Assembly: GCA_946630765.1 (NCBI GenBank)
Contig: CAMOZF010000016.1
Coordinates: forward strand, 1-13,059
Reading direction: 5' to 3'
Source: an uncultured Lachnospiraceae bacterium
GTDB taxonomy: Bacteria; Bacillota_A; Clostridia; Lachnospirales; Lachnospiraceae
DNA length: 13,059 nucleotides
Shown in pieces: positions 1-6,265 of this stretch. Below the pieces are notes generated by a model. It was not told the origin of the DNA. It saw nothing but the letters and a program-made list of their open reading frames with translations, and made no database searches. The translations under genes and the position numbers were made by a program. Every line of letters begins with the position of its first letter. Positions within the stretch are counted from its first letter, which is position 1.

Positions 1-171
1 GATTATACGATCCATATGATGGAAACCGGAAATGTTACCGGCGGAACAGGCATCTTCCGCTATCTTCCGGTCCTTCTTCTGACCGGGGAGTTCTGCGGCC
101 TCGTCATCGGCCTTGTCGACCGGATCATTCTGCACCGGCTGAAACGTTACAAAAACCAGTGGATCATCTGA
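1..171 (+). CDS. C-terminal end of an unrecognised membrane protein (partial)
   Basis: An open frame runs from the first base of the window to a TGA at 169-171 and gives the last 56 residues of a protein whose start lies outside. It contains one likely membrane segment, roughly residues 21-45 of the fragment (from YLPVLLL to LVDRIIL). A positively charged tail rich in Lys, Arg and His follows and ends in QWII, which by the positive-inside rule suggests a cytoplasmic C-terminus. I do not recognise the family. It is not the end of LarB or LarE, the usual partners of LarC, as far as I can tell. The next gene, larC, starts 44 bases downstream on the same strand with no terminator between, so the two may share a transcript. 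That this is coding rests on frame, composition and the plausible membrane topology. Confidence 0.6.
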   Translation, partial: DYTIHMMETGNVTGGTGIFRYLPVLLLTGEFCGLVIGLVDRIILHRLKRYKNQWII

Positions 172-215
172 ACAGGAGCGATCCCATTCAATAACACCAT
201 CAGGAGGATCTGAAT

Positions 216-1601
216 ATGAAAACACTCTACATCGAATGCAATATGGGCGCCGCCGGCGACATGCTGACCGCTGCGCTTACAGAGCTCATGCCGGATCCGG
301 ACGCTTTTGTCAAAGAGCTGAATGCGCTCGGCATCCCCGGCGTCTGTTATGAAAAGACCGCTTCGGTCAAATGCGGCATCACCGGCTCGCACATGAGCGT
401 CACCGTCAACGGCGAGGAGGAGCTGGCCGGGGACGACCACGAGCATACGCACCACCATGACCATGAACATGAGCACGACCATGAACATGAACATGAGCAC
501 GACCACGAGCATGAACATGAACACCATCACCACGATCACGAAATGGCCGATCATGTGCACGAGGATGAACTTCACATGCATGAGCATCATCATGACCACG
601 ATCATGAACATGAACACGAGCACGACCATGATCACGACCACCATCATGATCACGATCACGGCCATCATCACCACCACACCAGTCTGGCGGATATCCGGGC
701 AATCGTCTCGGCGCTTCCGGTTTCCGACAAGGTGAAATCCGACGTTCTGAATGTCTACGGCCTGATCGCGGAGGCGGAAAGCCACGCGCACAACACGACG
801 GTTGAGGAGATTCATTTCCACGAGGTCGGCTCGATGGACGCGGTGGCGGACGTCACGGCGGTCTGCCTCGCCATGGAGAAAATCGGCGCCGGGAAGGTCG
901 TCGTCTCCCCGATCCACGTCGGCTCCGGACATGTGCACTGTGCGCACGGTATTCTTCCGGTGCCCGCGCCCGCGACCGCCTATATCCTGCAGGGTCTGCC
1001 GATCTACGGCGGCGCTGTGAAGGGAGAGCTGTGCACGCCGACAGGCGCCGCGCTCCTGAAATATTTCGGCACGGAATTCGGCGACATGCCGATCATGCAG
1101 GTGGAGAAAACCGGCTACGGCATGGGCAAAAAAGACTTCCCGCAGGCGAACTGCGTACGCGTCATGCTCGGCAGCACCAGCTCCCTCGGCGACCACGTCA
1201 TCGAGCTGAACTGCAACATTGACGACATGACCGGCGAAGAGATCGGCTTCGCACTGGAGCGGCTGTTCGCTCTGGGCGCATTTGAAGCCTTTACGATCCC
1301 GGTCAATATGAAAAAGAGCCGCCCGGGCGTTCTTCTGCGCGTCCTCGTGAGCCCTGCGAAGAAGGATCAGATCGTGGAAGCGATCTTCAAATACACGACA
1401 ACGATCGGCATCCGTGAAGTGCCCTGCAACCGTTATGTCCTCGAAAGAAGCTTTGAAACGCTCGACACGCCCTACGGCCCCGTGCATGTGAAGCGCTCCG
1501 AGGGCTACGGCGTTGTCAGGGAAAAGTATGAATTCGAGGATCTCGCCCGCATCGCCCGCGAGACCGGCATGAGCCTTTCCGACGTCCGGAAGCTGCTGTG
1601 A
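216..1601 (+). CDS. larC: LarC, nickel-pincer nucleotide (NPN) cofactor nickel chelatase, with a long His-rich insert
   Basis: LarC inserts nickel into pyridinium-3,5-bisthiocarboxylic acid mononucleotide, the last step in making the nickel-pincer cofactor of lactate racemase LarA and its relatives; it acts in the cytoplasm. The 461-residue protein opens with the family's N-terminal motif (MGAAGDM at residues 10-16). It keeps the HFHEVGSMDAVADV region (200-213), HVHCAHGILPVPAP (239-252) and CTPTGAALL (273-281). The C-terminal half has NIDDMTGEEIG (334-344) and MKKSRPG (365-371), so the regions called LarC1 and LarC2 lie in one unbroken frame. In Lactiplantibacillus plantarum they are joined by a programmed frameshift. 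Residues 75-154 are a histidine-rich insert holding 44 His. The ATG at 216 has an AGGAGG eight bases upstream. No larA, larB or larE lies in the window, so the client enzyme is unknown. Confidence 0.93.
   Translation: MKTLYIECNMGAAGDMLTAALTELMPDPDAFVKELNALGIPGVCYEKTASVKCGITGSHMSVTVNGEEELAGDDHEHTHHHDHEHEHDHEHEHEHDHEHEHEHHHHDHEMADHVHEDELHMHEHHHDHDHEHEHEHDHDHDHHHDHDHGHHHHHTSLADIRAIVSALPVSDKVKSDVLNVYGLIAEAESHAHNTTVEEIHFHEVGSMDAVADVTAVCLAMEKIGAGKVVVSPIHVGSGHVHCAHGILPVPAPATAYILQGLPIYGGAVKGELCTPTGAALLKYFGTEFGDMPIMQVEKTGYGMGKKDFPQANCVRVMLGSTSSLGDHVIELNCNIDDMTGEEIGFALERLFALGAFEAFTIPVNMKKSRPGVLLRVLVSPAKKDQIVEAIFKYTTTIGIREVPCNRYVLERSFETLDTPYGPVHVKRSEGYGVVREKYEFEDLARIARETGMSLSDVRKLL
438..677 (+). repeat. 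Low-complexity His/Asp/Glu codon repeat inside larC
   Basis: This stretch encodes LarC residues 75-154 and consists almost wholly of CAT/CAC codons alternating with GAA/GAG/GAC, giving HE, HD and poly-H runs. I count 44 His in 80 residues. A 17-base word, GAACATGAGCACGACCA, occurs at 465 and again at 489, so a 24-base (8-codon) unit has been duplicated here. A short less repetitive piece (ADHVHEDELHMH, residues 111-122) splits the tract into two blocks. Such tracts usually bind or store nickel or other divalent metals, as in HypB and some metallochaperones; that role is inferred here. The in-frame repeat could change length by slippage. Confidence 0.9.
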
Positions 1602-1623
1602 TCCCATCCCTCCACCCAAACCT

Positions 1624-1650
1624 AAAAAAAGGGCCCTCCTCGGAGGGCCC
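1624..1650 (-). terminator. Intrinsic terminator of the mscS-type gene, possibly bidirectional
   Basis: GGGCCCTCC at 1631-1639 and GGAGGGCCC at 1642-1650 form a perfect 9-bp stem with a minimal loop. On the minus strand the stem is followed by seven T (plus-strand A run 1624-1630), as expected for a terminator of the channel gene that stops at 1668. Read from larC on the plus strand, the stem is followed by GCAGCATTTT, which is a weaker tail, so larC may use the same hairpin less efficiently. Confidence 0.85.
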
Positions 1651-1667
1651 GCAGCATTTTCACCGCT

Positions 1668-2483
1668 TCACGATACGATATGCACGTCGATCTGGTTGAA
1701 GGGGATCTGGATGCCTTTCTTGGTCAGTTCATTGTAAAGGCCCTCCTGGAAATCAAAATACGCCGGCCAGTAATCGTCCTTTTTGCACCAGAAACGCACG
1801 ATAAAGTCGATGGAGGAATCGGACATCGCGTTCATTGCGCAGAAGGGCTCCGGGTCCTTCAGGATCCGCGGATCCTGCGCCGCGAATTCCAGGATCGTCT
1901 TCCGGACAAGCTCCGTGTCCGTCCCGTAGGCGACCTTGACCGTGAAATTCGAGCGCCGCTCGGCCTCGCGTGTCAGATTGATGATCACGGCCGTCGTCAG
2001 CTCACTGTTCGGGATGATGATGTCCAGATTTTCAATCGTCCGGATGGTCGTGTAGAAAAGTCCCAGCTCCACCACCTCGCCCGTGCGCTCGCCTGCCGTG
2101 ATCCAGTCGTTCAGTCGGAAGGGCCGCGTGATCAGAAGCACGATGCCGCTCGCGACATTTGACAGGGAGCCCTGCATGGCCAGCACGATTGCCGCGCCGA
2201 CGGTCGCAAAGACCGCGATGATCGAGGCGACCGGTACGCCGAGGATTGCGACACAGATGACGATCAGTATAATATTCAGGACAAACTTGATCGATGTGCG
2301 GATGTAATTGCGGATGCTCGGGTCCACCTTCTCCGCGACCTTTCCCTTCAGGGAATGCTTCATCAGGAAGCGGATCAGCATTTTCCCGACGATCAGGATA
2401 ATAATCACGCCGAGAATCCTGAGCGCGTACTCCACGCAGACGTCCGAAAACTTTTCCCACAATGTTCTAATATCCAGATTCAT
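1668..2483 (-). CDS. Small-conductance mechanosensitive channel, MscS family
   Basis: This is a homo-oligomeric channel of the cytoplasmic membrane that opens under membrane tension and releases solutes on osmotic downshift. The 271-residue protein has the compact MscS layout: TM1 at about 20-40, TM2 at 64-84, then the pore-lining TM3 from about 86 to 117. TM3 carries the Gly/Ala-rich helix-packing pattern, the signature QGSLSN (104-109) and the ITRPFRLND junction (118-126) into the beta domain. IIIPNS (155-160) is the usual beta-domain motif, and the rest is the alpha/beta cytoplasmic vestibule. The frame can be read from a TTG nine codons earlier. I chose the ATG at 2483 because GAAGGG sits nine bases before it and MNLDIRTL is a typical beginning. 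A terminator for the upstream gene ends only 25 bases before this start, which leaves little room for a promoter. Confidence 0.93.
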   Translation of the reverse strand: MNLDIRTLWEKFSDVCVEYALRILGVIIILIVGKMLIRFLMKHSLKGKVAEKVDPSIRNYIRTSIKFVLNIILIVICVAILGVPVASIIAVFATVGAAIVLAMQGSLSNVASGIVLLITRPFRLNDWITAGERTGEVVELGLFYTTIRTIENLDIIIPNSELTTAVIINLTREAERRSNFTVKVAYGTDTELVRKTILEFAAQDPRILKDPEPFCAMNAMSDSSIDFIVRFWCKKDDYWPAYFDFQEGLYNELTKKGIQIPFNQIDVHIVS

Positions 2484-2508
2484 GAACCGTATCCCTTCAT
2501 ACGCTTTC

Positions 2509-2547
2509 AAAAACGCCCCTCCGTCAACTTGTCGGAAGGGCGTTTTT
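2509..2547 (-). terminator. Intrinsic terminator of the aldo/keto reductase gene
   Basis: AAAAACGCCC at 2509-2518 pairs with GGGCGTTTTT at 2538-2547. After one C/A mismatch, TCCG pairs with CGGA, with a loop of about nine bases. On the minus strand the stem lies 10 bases after the stop of the reductase gene and ends in a run of five T. The A/T arms make it roughly symmetrical, but no plus-strand gene ends here. Confidence 0.85.
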
Positions 2548-2557
2548 CATTGCCTTC

Positions 2558-3595
2558 TCAGCGCTTCATCCAGTCGAGAAGCTCGATATCGCCGATGCCC
2601 ATTTCATGAAGCACGCGATCGATCGCGGCCTTTTCCTCCGCGCTCATCGTCCAGTCAAATGCCTTGACATTCTCGCGGGCGTGCTCCGGAGAGCCCATGC
2701 CGATCAGCTCGGTGCCGACATAGTCCTGCTCGCCGGTCCAGTTGATCGCCACCTGTCCTACCGGGCAGTTATGCGCTGCTGCAATGTTGTCCATCACCTC
2801 AAGAAGCTTCAGGAACTTCGCGAAATTTTCCTCTTTGTAGAGATTTCTGTAGAAGCCGCCGCGGACGTCCTTCGGATCGAAGACCGGCATTTCACGGACT
2901 TTTCCGGAAAGAAGGCCGGCGCCGAGGGTTCCGTAGGTCAGGCTGTCGATGCCCTGCGATTTCGCCCAGCGCATCAGCTCCTCCATTTCACGGTCAACCA
3001 TGGAGAAGGGCGGCTGGATGATATCGATCTGCGCCCATTCCATCGCGCGCTCGATCTGCTCTTTGCTGTGGTTCGAGAGGCCGATATGGCGGATCACACC
3101 GCGTTTTTTCAGCACGTTCAGGGCCGACATGGTCTCGGCGACATCCGTATAGGGATCCGGATAATGCATGATATAGAAGTCGATATAGTTCGTCCGAAGA
3201 AGCCGAAGGGAGGCGGAAACCTCACGCATGACATTCTTGTAGGAACCGCCCGAGGAAGCGCCGCCCCGCTCGGGCTTTGCCATATCCGGCACGAGACTGA
3301 ACTTCGTGGAAATCATGATCTTGTCACGGTCAAAGTCCTGGATCGCCTCGCCGACGATGCGTTCCGAAGCGCCCCAGCCGTAGCAGGGCGCGGTATCGAT
3401 CAGGTTGATTCCGCCCTCAAGGCCGGCCTGGATCGCCTCTACCGCACGCTCCCGGGCCTTCATGATGCCCTTCGTCGTCACCTTGCCGTTTTCCTTCTCG
3501 ATCAGACCGAAGCTTTCCAGCTCACCGGTTCCCCAGGTGCCGATCGAGATGAGCGACACGTCTTCATTGGCATTGGTAAAGTGTTTGTAACGCAT
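2558..3595 (-). CDS. Aldo/keto reductase (NADPH-dependent oxidoreductase)
   Basis: A 345-residue TIM-barrel oxidoreductase that would reduce an aldehyde or ketone with NAD(P)H in the cytoplasm. The full catalytic tetrad of the family is visible: Asp67 in LIDTAP, Tyr72 in CYGWGASE, Lys98 in STKF and His144 in IMHYPDP. IRHIGLSNHS (168-177) is the conserved strand and loop, and IGMGSPEHARENV (298-310) matches the nucleotide phosphate-binding loop. The length suits the bacterial general-stress or sugar-aldehyde type of aldo/keto reductase, but the physiological substrate cannot be read from sequence. The ATG at 3595 has AGGAGA seven bases upstream. A good promoter lies just before it and a hairpin terminator just after, so it can form its own transcription unit. 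No terminator separates it from the AraC gene upstream, so some readthrough from that gene is possible. Confidence 0.92.
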   Translation of the reverse strand: MRYKHFTNANEDVSLISIGTWGTGELESFGLIEKENGKVTTKGIMKARERAVEAIQAGLEGGINLIDTAPCYGWGASERIVGEAIQDFDRDKIMISTKFSLVPDMAKPERGGASSGGSYKNVMREVSASLRLLRTNYIDFYIMHYPDPYTDVAETMSALNVLKKRGVIRHIGLSNHSKEQIERAMEWAQIDIIQPPFSMVDREMEELMRWAKSQGIDSLTYGTLGAGLLSGKVREMPVFDPKDVRGGFYRNLYKEENFAKFLKLLEVMDNIAAAHNCPVGQVAINWTGEQDYVGTELIGMGSPEHARENVKAFDWTMSAEEKAAIDRVLHEMGIGDIELLDWMKR

Positions 3596-3616
3596 ATGCT
3601 GTCTCCTTTTCTGTTC

Positions 3617-3640
3617 CCGGCAGACCGCGCAGCCTGCCGG
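3617..3640 (-). other. Inverted repeat in the aldo/keto reductase leader
   Basis: CCGGCAG at 3617-3623 and CTGCCGG at 3634-3640 form a perfect 7-bp stem with a 10-base loop. It lies between the predicted promoter and the ribosome binding site on the minus strand. No T run follows on that side, so it is not a plain terminator. It could be an mRNA hairpin or a repressor site; nothing here decides between them. Confidence 0.45.
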
Positions 3641-3656
3641 CGCATTTCTTTCCTTT

Positions 3657-3684
3657 ATGATAACACTTTTCGATGTAATTTCAA
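3657..3684 (-). promoter_or_regulatory. Sigma-A-type promoter for the aldo/keto reductase
   Basis: On the minus strand, TTGAAA (plus 3679-3684) and TATCAT (plus 3657-3662) are separated by 16 bases. Transcription would begin near 3650 and give a leader of about 55 bases that contains the 3617-3640 inverted repeat. Confidence 0.55.
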
Positions 3685-3700
3685 GCAGCTTTTCATGCGC

Positions 3701-4969
3701 TCAGTCCGTCCCGGCCGCCTGCTTCTCCTCGGAAAATCCGCGCACGCGGTAGCGGGTTCGGTATTCGCGAAGCGTCATCCCGGTTTCTTCCTTAAATTTC
3801 TTGCCGAGGTAGCTCTGTGACGGAAAGCCGAGATAATTCGTGATCTCGAGATAAGTGTAGTCCGAGTAAATCAGAAGATTCCGGACGAGAAGAAGCTTCT
3901 GACGAAGAATATACTCCGTAATCGTGATTCCCTCACATTTCCTGAAAATTGTCGACAGATAATTGCTGTTCAGGGCAAGCGCCTCTGCAATCTCCGGAAC
4001 ACGGATCCGTCCGTGCAGATTCCGGAAAATGTAATCCTTCGTCCGCTCGACATGTTCATTCTCCCGGCCGCTCTTCATCGTCCGGATCGCCCCCTGGTAC
4101 TCCCGGACTGTCTCTGCGTACTGGAACTCTGCCGTTCGGCTGTACTCATCAACCTCCGTAACCGACTCCTTTTTCTCGATCTCCCGGATAAAGCGGTCAG
4201 ACATCGAAAAGGATACTTCGTAGGGCACGCCGCCCCTGATCGCCGCGCGGGATGCGAGTGTAATAATGACAATTGCCAGATTCTTTGTATGGCGCAGCAA
4301 ATCATCCGAAAGGACCCCGACATTACCGGTATAGGTTTCCTCGACGATCCGTCTCAGAAGCCCCGTATCGCCGCGCTCCACGGCGGCCATCTCCCGAATC
4401 TCCTCATCGTAAGGATTGTGACGGGAATTTCGCTCCACATTCGCGAAAACCGTACTCGTCACTTCGGAAAGCACCTCTTCCGTAAAAACATTTCGCACCT
4501 GGTTTGCAGCCGTCACGGCCTGTTCTGTCACTGGTTCTTCCTCTTCCCCACCTGTCAGATTACAGAAAAGACAGAGAAGCTCGATCACCCGGCTGAACTT
4601 GATCGGACGAAGCAGAGACAGGATCTTCTCCTTTTGCGTGTCCGAAAGACGGACCTGCAGCTCGTGAAGACAGGTAAAGCGGGTCGTGCAGATGAGCGGT
4701 CCGAAGGTATAGGCCTCCGAACGCCCCCGCACAACCGCATAAAAGAAGGATCGGTTAATCACAAAAAGTGTCGGTGTCGGATCCAGACTCTCCAGAAAGC
4801 CCGTCCTCGGTGCGCGGCTGAGAAGCCCGAAGTCCTCCAGCGAACGGTCAAAATCAAAATCTTCCGGCATCAGTTCTTCTACAAGCTCACAATTCCTGTC
4901 CAGGATGCGCACGGCTGTATGAAGCTCTTTTGCAAGATGGTTCAGAAGTTCCCGCATCCGTATTTCCAT
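3701..4969 (-). CDS. AraC-family transcriptional regulator
   Basis: A 422-residue DNA-binding regulator. The C-terminal part (about 305-405) is the double helix-turn-helix of the AraC/XylS family. The first HTH lies near VPEIAEALALNSNYLSTIFRK (324-344). The second lies near YLEITNYLGFPSQSYLGKKF (373-392), followed by the usual G-M-T-L-REYR ending. The N-terminal 300 residues are neither the AraC cupin nor a response-regulator receiver. They contain a region (about 183-262, with NPYDEEIREM and LASRAAIRGG) that I know from AraC regulators of gut Firmicutes and that probably senses a small molecule. The ATG at 4969 has AGAGGAG seven bases upstream; Met5 is a less likely alternative. The gene is divergent from the sugar-uptake operon and is its likely regulator, which is an inference from position. 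I see no terminator after its stop. Confidence 0.9.
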   Translation of the reverse strand: MEIRMRELLNHLAKELHTAVRILDRNCELVEELMPEDFDFDRSLEDFGLLSRAPRTGFLESLDPTPTLFVINRSFFYAVVRGRSEAYTFGPLICTTRFTCLHELQVRLSDTQKEKILSLLRPIKFSRVIELLCLFCNLTGGEEEEPVTEQAVTAANQVRNVFTEEVLSEVTSTVFANVERNSRHNPYDEEIREMAAVERGDTGLLRRIVEETYTGNVGVLSDDLLRHTKNLAIVIITLASRAAIRGGVPYEVSFSMSDRFIREIEKKESVTEVDEYSRTAEFQYAETVREYQGAIRTMKSGRENEHVERTKDYIFRNLHGRIRVPEIAEALALNSNYLSTIFRKCEGITITEYILRQKLLLVRNLLIYSDYTYLEITNYLGFPSQSYLGKKFKEETGMTLREYRTRYRVRGFSEEKQAAGTD

Positions 4970-5020
4970 CTTTATTCTCCTCTGTTTCTCTGTTTTTTCA
5001 AATCACCTGGACTGCCCTTC

Positions 5021-5049
5021 ATTGTATCATCAACATGAGAATTTGTCTA
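5021..5049 (-). promoter_or_regulatory. Promoter of the AraC-family regulator gene
   Basis: On the minus strand, TAGACA (plus 5044-5049) is followed after 17 bases by TACAAT (plus 5021-5026). TGA stands directly before the -10 hexamer, making an extended -10. Transcription would start near 5014 and give a leader of about 45 bases to the ATG at 4969. Confidence 0.6.
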
Positions 5050-5071
5050 TGGTCAGAAGAATAATTATAAA
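5043..5071 (+). promoter_or_regulatory. Candidate distal promoter of the sugar-uptake operon
   Basis: TTGTCT at 5043-5048 and TATAAA at 5066-5071 are spaced by 17 bases. The -35 hexamer overlaps the minus-strand -35 of the regulator promoter (5044-5049) almost exactly, so the two cannot both be fully occupied by RNA polymerase. If it is used, the leader to the first permease would be about 255 bases. Confidence 0.4.
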
Positions 5072-5076
5072 AGCCC

Positions 5077-5109
5077 GCACTGTTTTACGTCCGGATTTTA
5101 GTGCTTTTT
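5077..5109 (+). other. Weak hairpin followed by a T run in the importer leader
   Basis: GCACT (5077-5081) can pair with AGTGC (5100-5104) around an 18-base loop, and five T follow (5105-5109). The stem is short, so this is at most a weak terminator or attenuator for transcripts begun at the distal promoter. It may be chance in an AT-rich stretch. Confidence 0.2.
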
Positions 5110-5195
5110 GTTGCATTATACTAACAAGGAAACTCTTTTTTTAGTTGTTTTTTCTACTATTGCTGAGAATATTTTTATGATGCAAAGTTTTTTTA

Positions 5196-5224
5196 TATAC
5201 AATCCCTGTTGTTTCTGATATACT
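5196..5224 (+). promoter_or_regulatory. Main candidate promoter of the sugar-uptake operon
   Basis: TATACA at 5196-5201 and TATACT at 5219-5224 are spaced by 17 bases. TG at 5216-5217 gives an extended -10 (TGATATACT). T tracts directly upstream could act as an UP element. Transcription would start near 5231, about 100 bases before the first permease. The imperfect -35 fits a promoter that needs an activator such as the neighbouring AraC protein, which is an inference. Confidence 0.55.
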
Positions 5225-5239
5225 GTCTTCAAGATTTAA

Positions 5240-5259
5240 CAGAAAGTTCACATTTTCTG
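5240..5259. promoter_or_regulatory. Inverted repeat just downstream of the predicted importer start site
   Basis: CAGAAA (5240-5245) and TTTCTG (5254-5259) are perfect inverted 6-mers with an 8-base spacer. The dyad centres about 19 bases after the start site predicted from the 5219 -10 hexamer, where a repressor site would block elongation. AraC proteins usually bind direct repeats, so a LacI-type or other repressor is an equal possibility. This rests only on symmetry and position. Confidence 0.3.
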
Positions 5260-5314
5260 CTTGCATGTGTTGTCTGTCCGGCCGGCTCGGTTTCCCGATC
5301 CGGGCGGAGAATAA

Positions 5315-5359
5315 ATGAAAGGGGTAGCTGCGTATGCGCAATTTTACCAAAGACCTTAA
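5315..5359 (+). CDS. Possible 14-residue upstream ORF overlapping the first permease start
   Basis: An ATG at 5315 has GGAG five bases upstream (5306-5309) and opens a 14-codon frame that ends in TAA at 5357-5359. It overlaps the permease start at 5334 in another frame. Ribosomes finishing it could re-initiate on, or block, the permease start. There is no homology evidence and chance is quite possible. Confidence 0.15.
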   Translation: MKGVAAYAQFYQRP

Positions 5360-6248
5360 AAAGAACGGGGCGCTGTGGACGATGCTGATTCCGGCGCTCC
5401 TGGTAACTATTGTTCTGGCTTATATTCCGATGGTCGGCCTGATTCTGGCTTTTAAGAACTACAATTACGGTCTGGGCGTTTTCGGAAGTAAGTTTAACGG
5501 GCTCGACAACTTCAAGTTCCTGTTCTCGTCCGGTACGGGCTGGCTGATCACCAAGAACACGGTCCTCTACAATGTCATGAATCTGATTACCTCTCAGGCG
5601 CTTGCCATTGTGATCGCGATCTTCATCACCGAGCTCCTTCACAAGACCTACAAAAAACTGACGCAGTCCATTATCTTCCTGCCCTACTTCATTTCCTGGG
5701 TTATCGTCGGCATCTTCGTTTTTGCGCTGTTCAATTACGAAACCGGTATGATGAACAACTTCATCAAGTCCGCCGGCGGCGAACCGGTTAACCTGTACGC
5801 CAAGCCCAGCGTGTGGCCCTTCATCATCTGTGCGTTCAACGCATGGAAATGGTGCGGCTACAACTCGGTCATTTACATTGCGGCAATCACCGGTGTCGAT
5901 CAGGAAATCTATGAGGCGGCAGCCATTGACGGCGCGACGATCTTCCAGCGTATCCGTCATATCACCTTCCCCTGCATCCGTCCCACCGTTATCACGATGC
6001 TTCTTCTGCAGGTCGGCCGAATCCTCCGCGGCGATTTCGAAATGTTCTATCAGATCATCGGTACGAACGGCCAGCTGTACAATGCGACAGACGTTATCGA
6101 CACTTACGTGTTCCGTTCTCTGACGTCCGGCGCGACACTCGGCATGACCACTGCAGCGTCCTTCTATCAGTCCGTTGTCTGCTTCGTTGTCATTGTTCTT
6201 GTCAATGCCATCGTTAAGAAGATTGACGAAGACTACGCATTATTCTAA
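5334..6248 (+). CDS. Carbohydrate ABC transporter permease, CUT1 family (LplB/MalF-like)
   Basis: One of the two membrane subunits of a binding-protein-dependent importer for oligosaccharides. The 304-residue protein has six predicted membrane helices. The first is at about 14-40 (ending in LILAFKNYNYG, typical of the LplB group), the next ones near 85-103 and 112-133, then 160-185, 216-232 and 277-295. The cytoplasmic EAA loop at 194-213 (EAAAIDGA followed by ITFP) is the ATPase docking site. The ATG at 5334 has AAAGGGG nine bases upstream, and an in-frame TAG at 5325 rules out an earlier start. It is the first gene of a three-gene operon, with the second permease 17 bases downstream. LplB-type systems usually handle plant-polysaccharide oligomers. 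The particular substrate is not readable here. Confidence 0.93.
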   Translation: MRNFTKDLKKNGALWTMLIPALLVTIVLAYIPMVGLILAFKNYNYGLGVFGSKFNGLDNFKFLFSSGTGWLITKNTVLYNVMNLITSQALAIVIAIFITELLHKTYKKLTQSIIFLPYFISWVIVGIFVFALFNYETGMMNNFIKSAGGEPVNLYAKPSVWPFIICAFNAWKWCGYNSVIYIAAITGVDQEIYEAAAIDGATIFQRIRHITFPCIRPTVITMLLLQVGRILRGDFEMFYQIIGTNGQLYNATDVIDTYVFRSLTSGATLGMTTAASFYQSVVCFVVIVLVNAIVKKIDEDYALF

Positions 6249-6265
6249 GGAAAGGGGGAAAGAAC

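Larger units (their letters stand above)
4970..5333. other. 364-base divergent intergenic region between the AraC gene and the importer operon
   Basis: No gene of ordinary size fits here. The middle part (about 5041-5235) is much richer in A and T than its surroundings and has T runs centred near 5107, 5139, 5150, 5174 and 5191. The part near the importer (5270-5310) is GC-rich, with CCGGCCGG and CCCG-ATC-CGGG. It holds one promoter facing the AraC gene, two candidate promoters facing the importer, an inverted repeat at 5240-5259 and a possible tiny upstream ORF at 5315. The layout fits a regulated divergent control region. I could not find a clear catabolite-repression (cre) site. Confidence 0.7.

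Noticed and set aside
438..677. The tandem repeat as a CRISPR or regulatory DNA array
   Set aside because: There are no fixed-length spacers, and the repeat is in frame and encodes His-Glu/Asp dipeptides in an intact gene.
147..1619. A 490-codon open frame on the minus strand across larC
   Set aside because: It is the antisense of larC. The His codons read backwards give a meaningless run of Met and Val, there is no ribosome binding site or family match, and larC itself is clear.
2484..2510. A TTG start for the MscS gene
   Set aside because: It would overlap the A/T arm of the preceding terminator and has no ribosome binding site; the ATG at 2483 has GAAGGG nine bases upstream.
2606..3820. 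A 404-codon open frame on the plus strand
   Set aside because: It covers the antisense of the aldo/keto reductase and the end of the AraC gene, both of which have full catalytic or DNA-binding motifs. GC-rich codon use opens the complementary frame.
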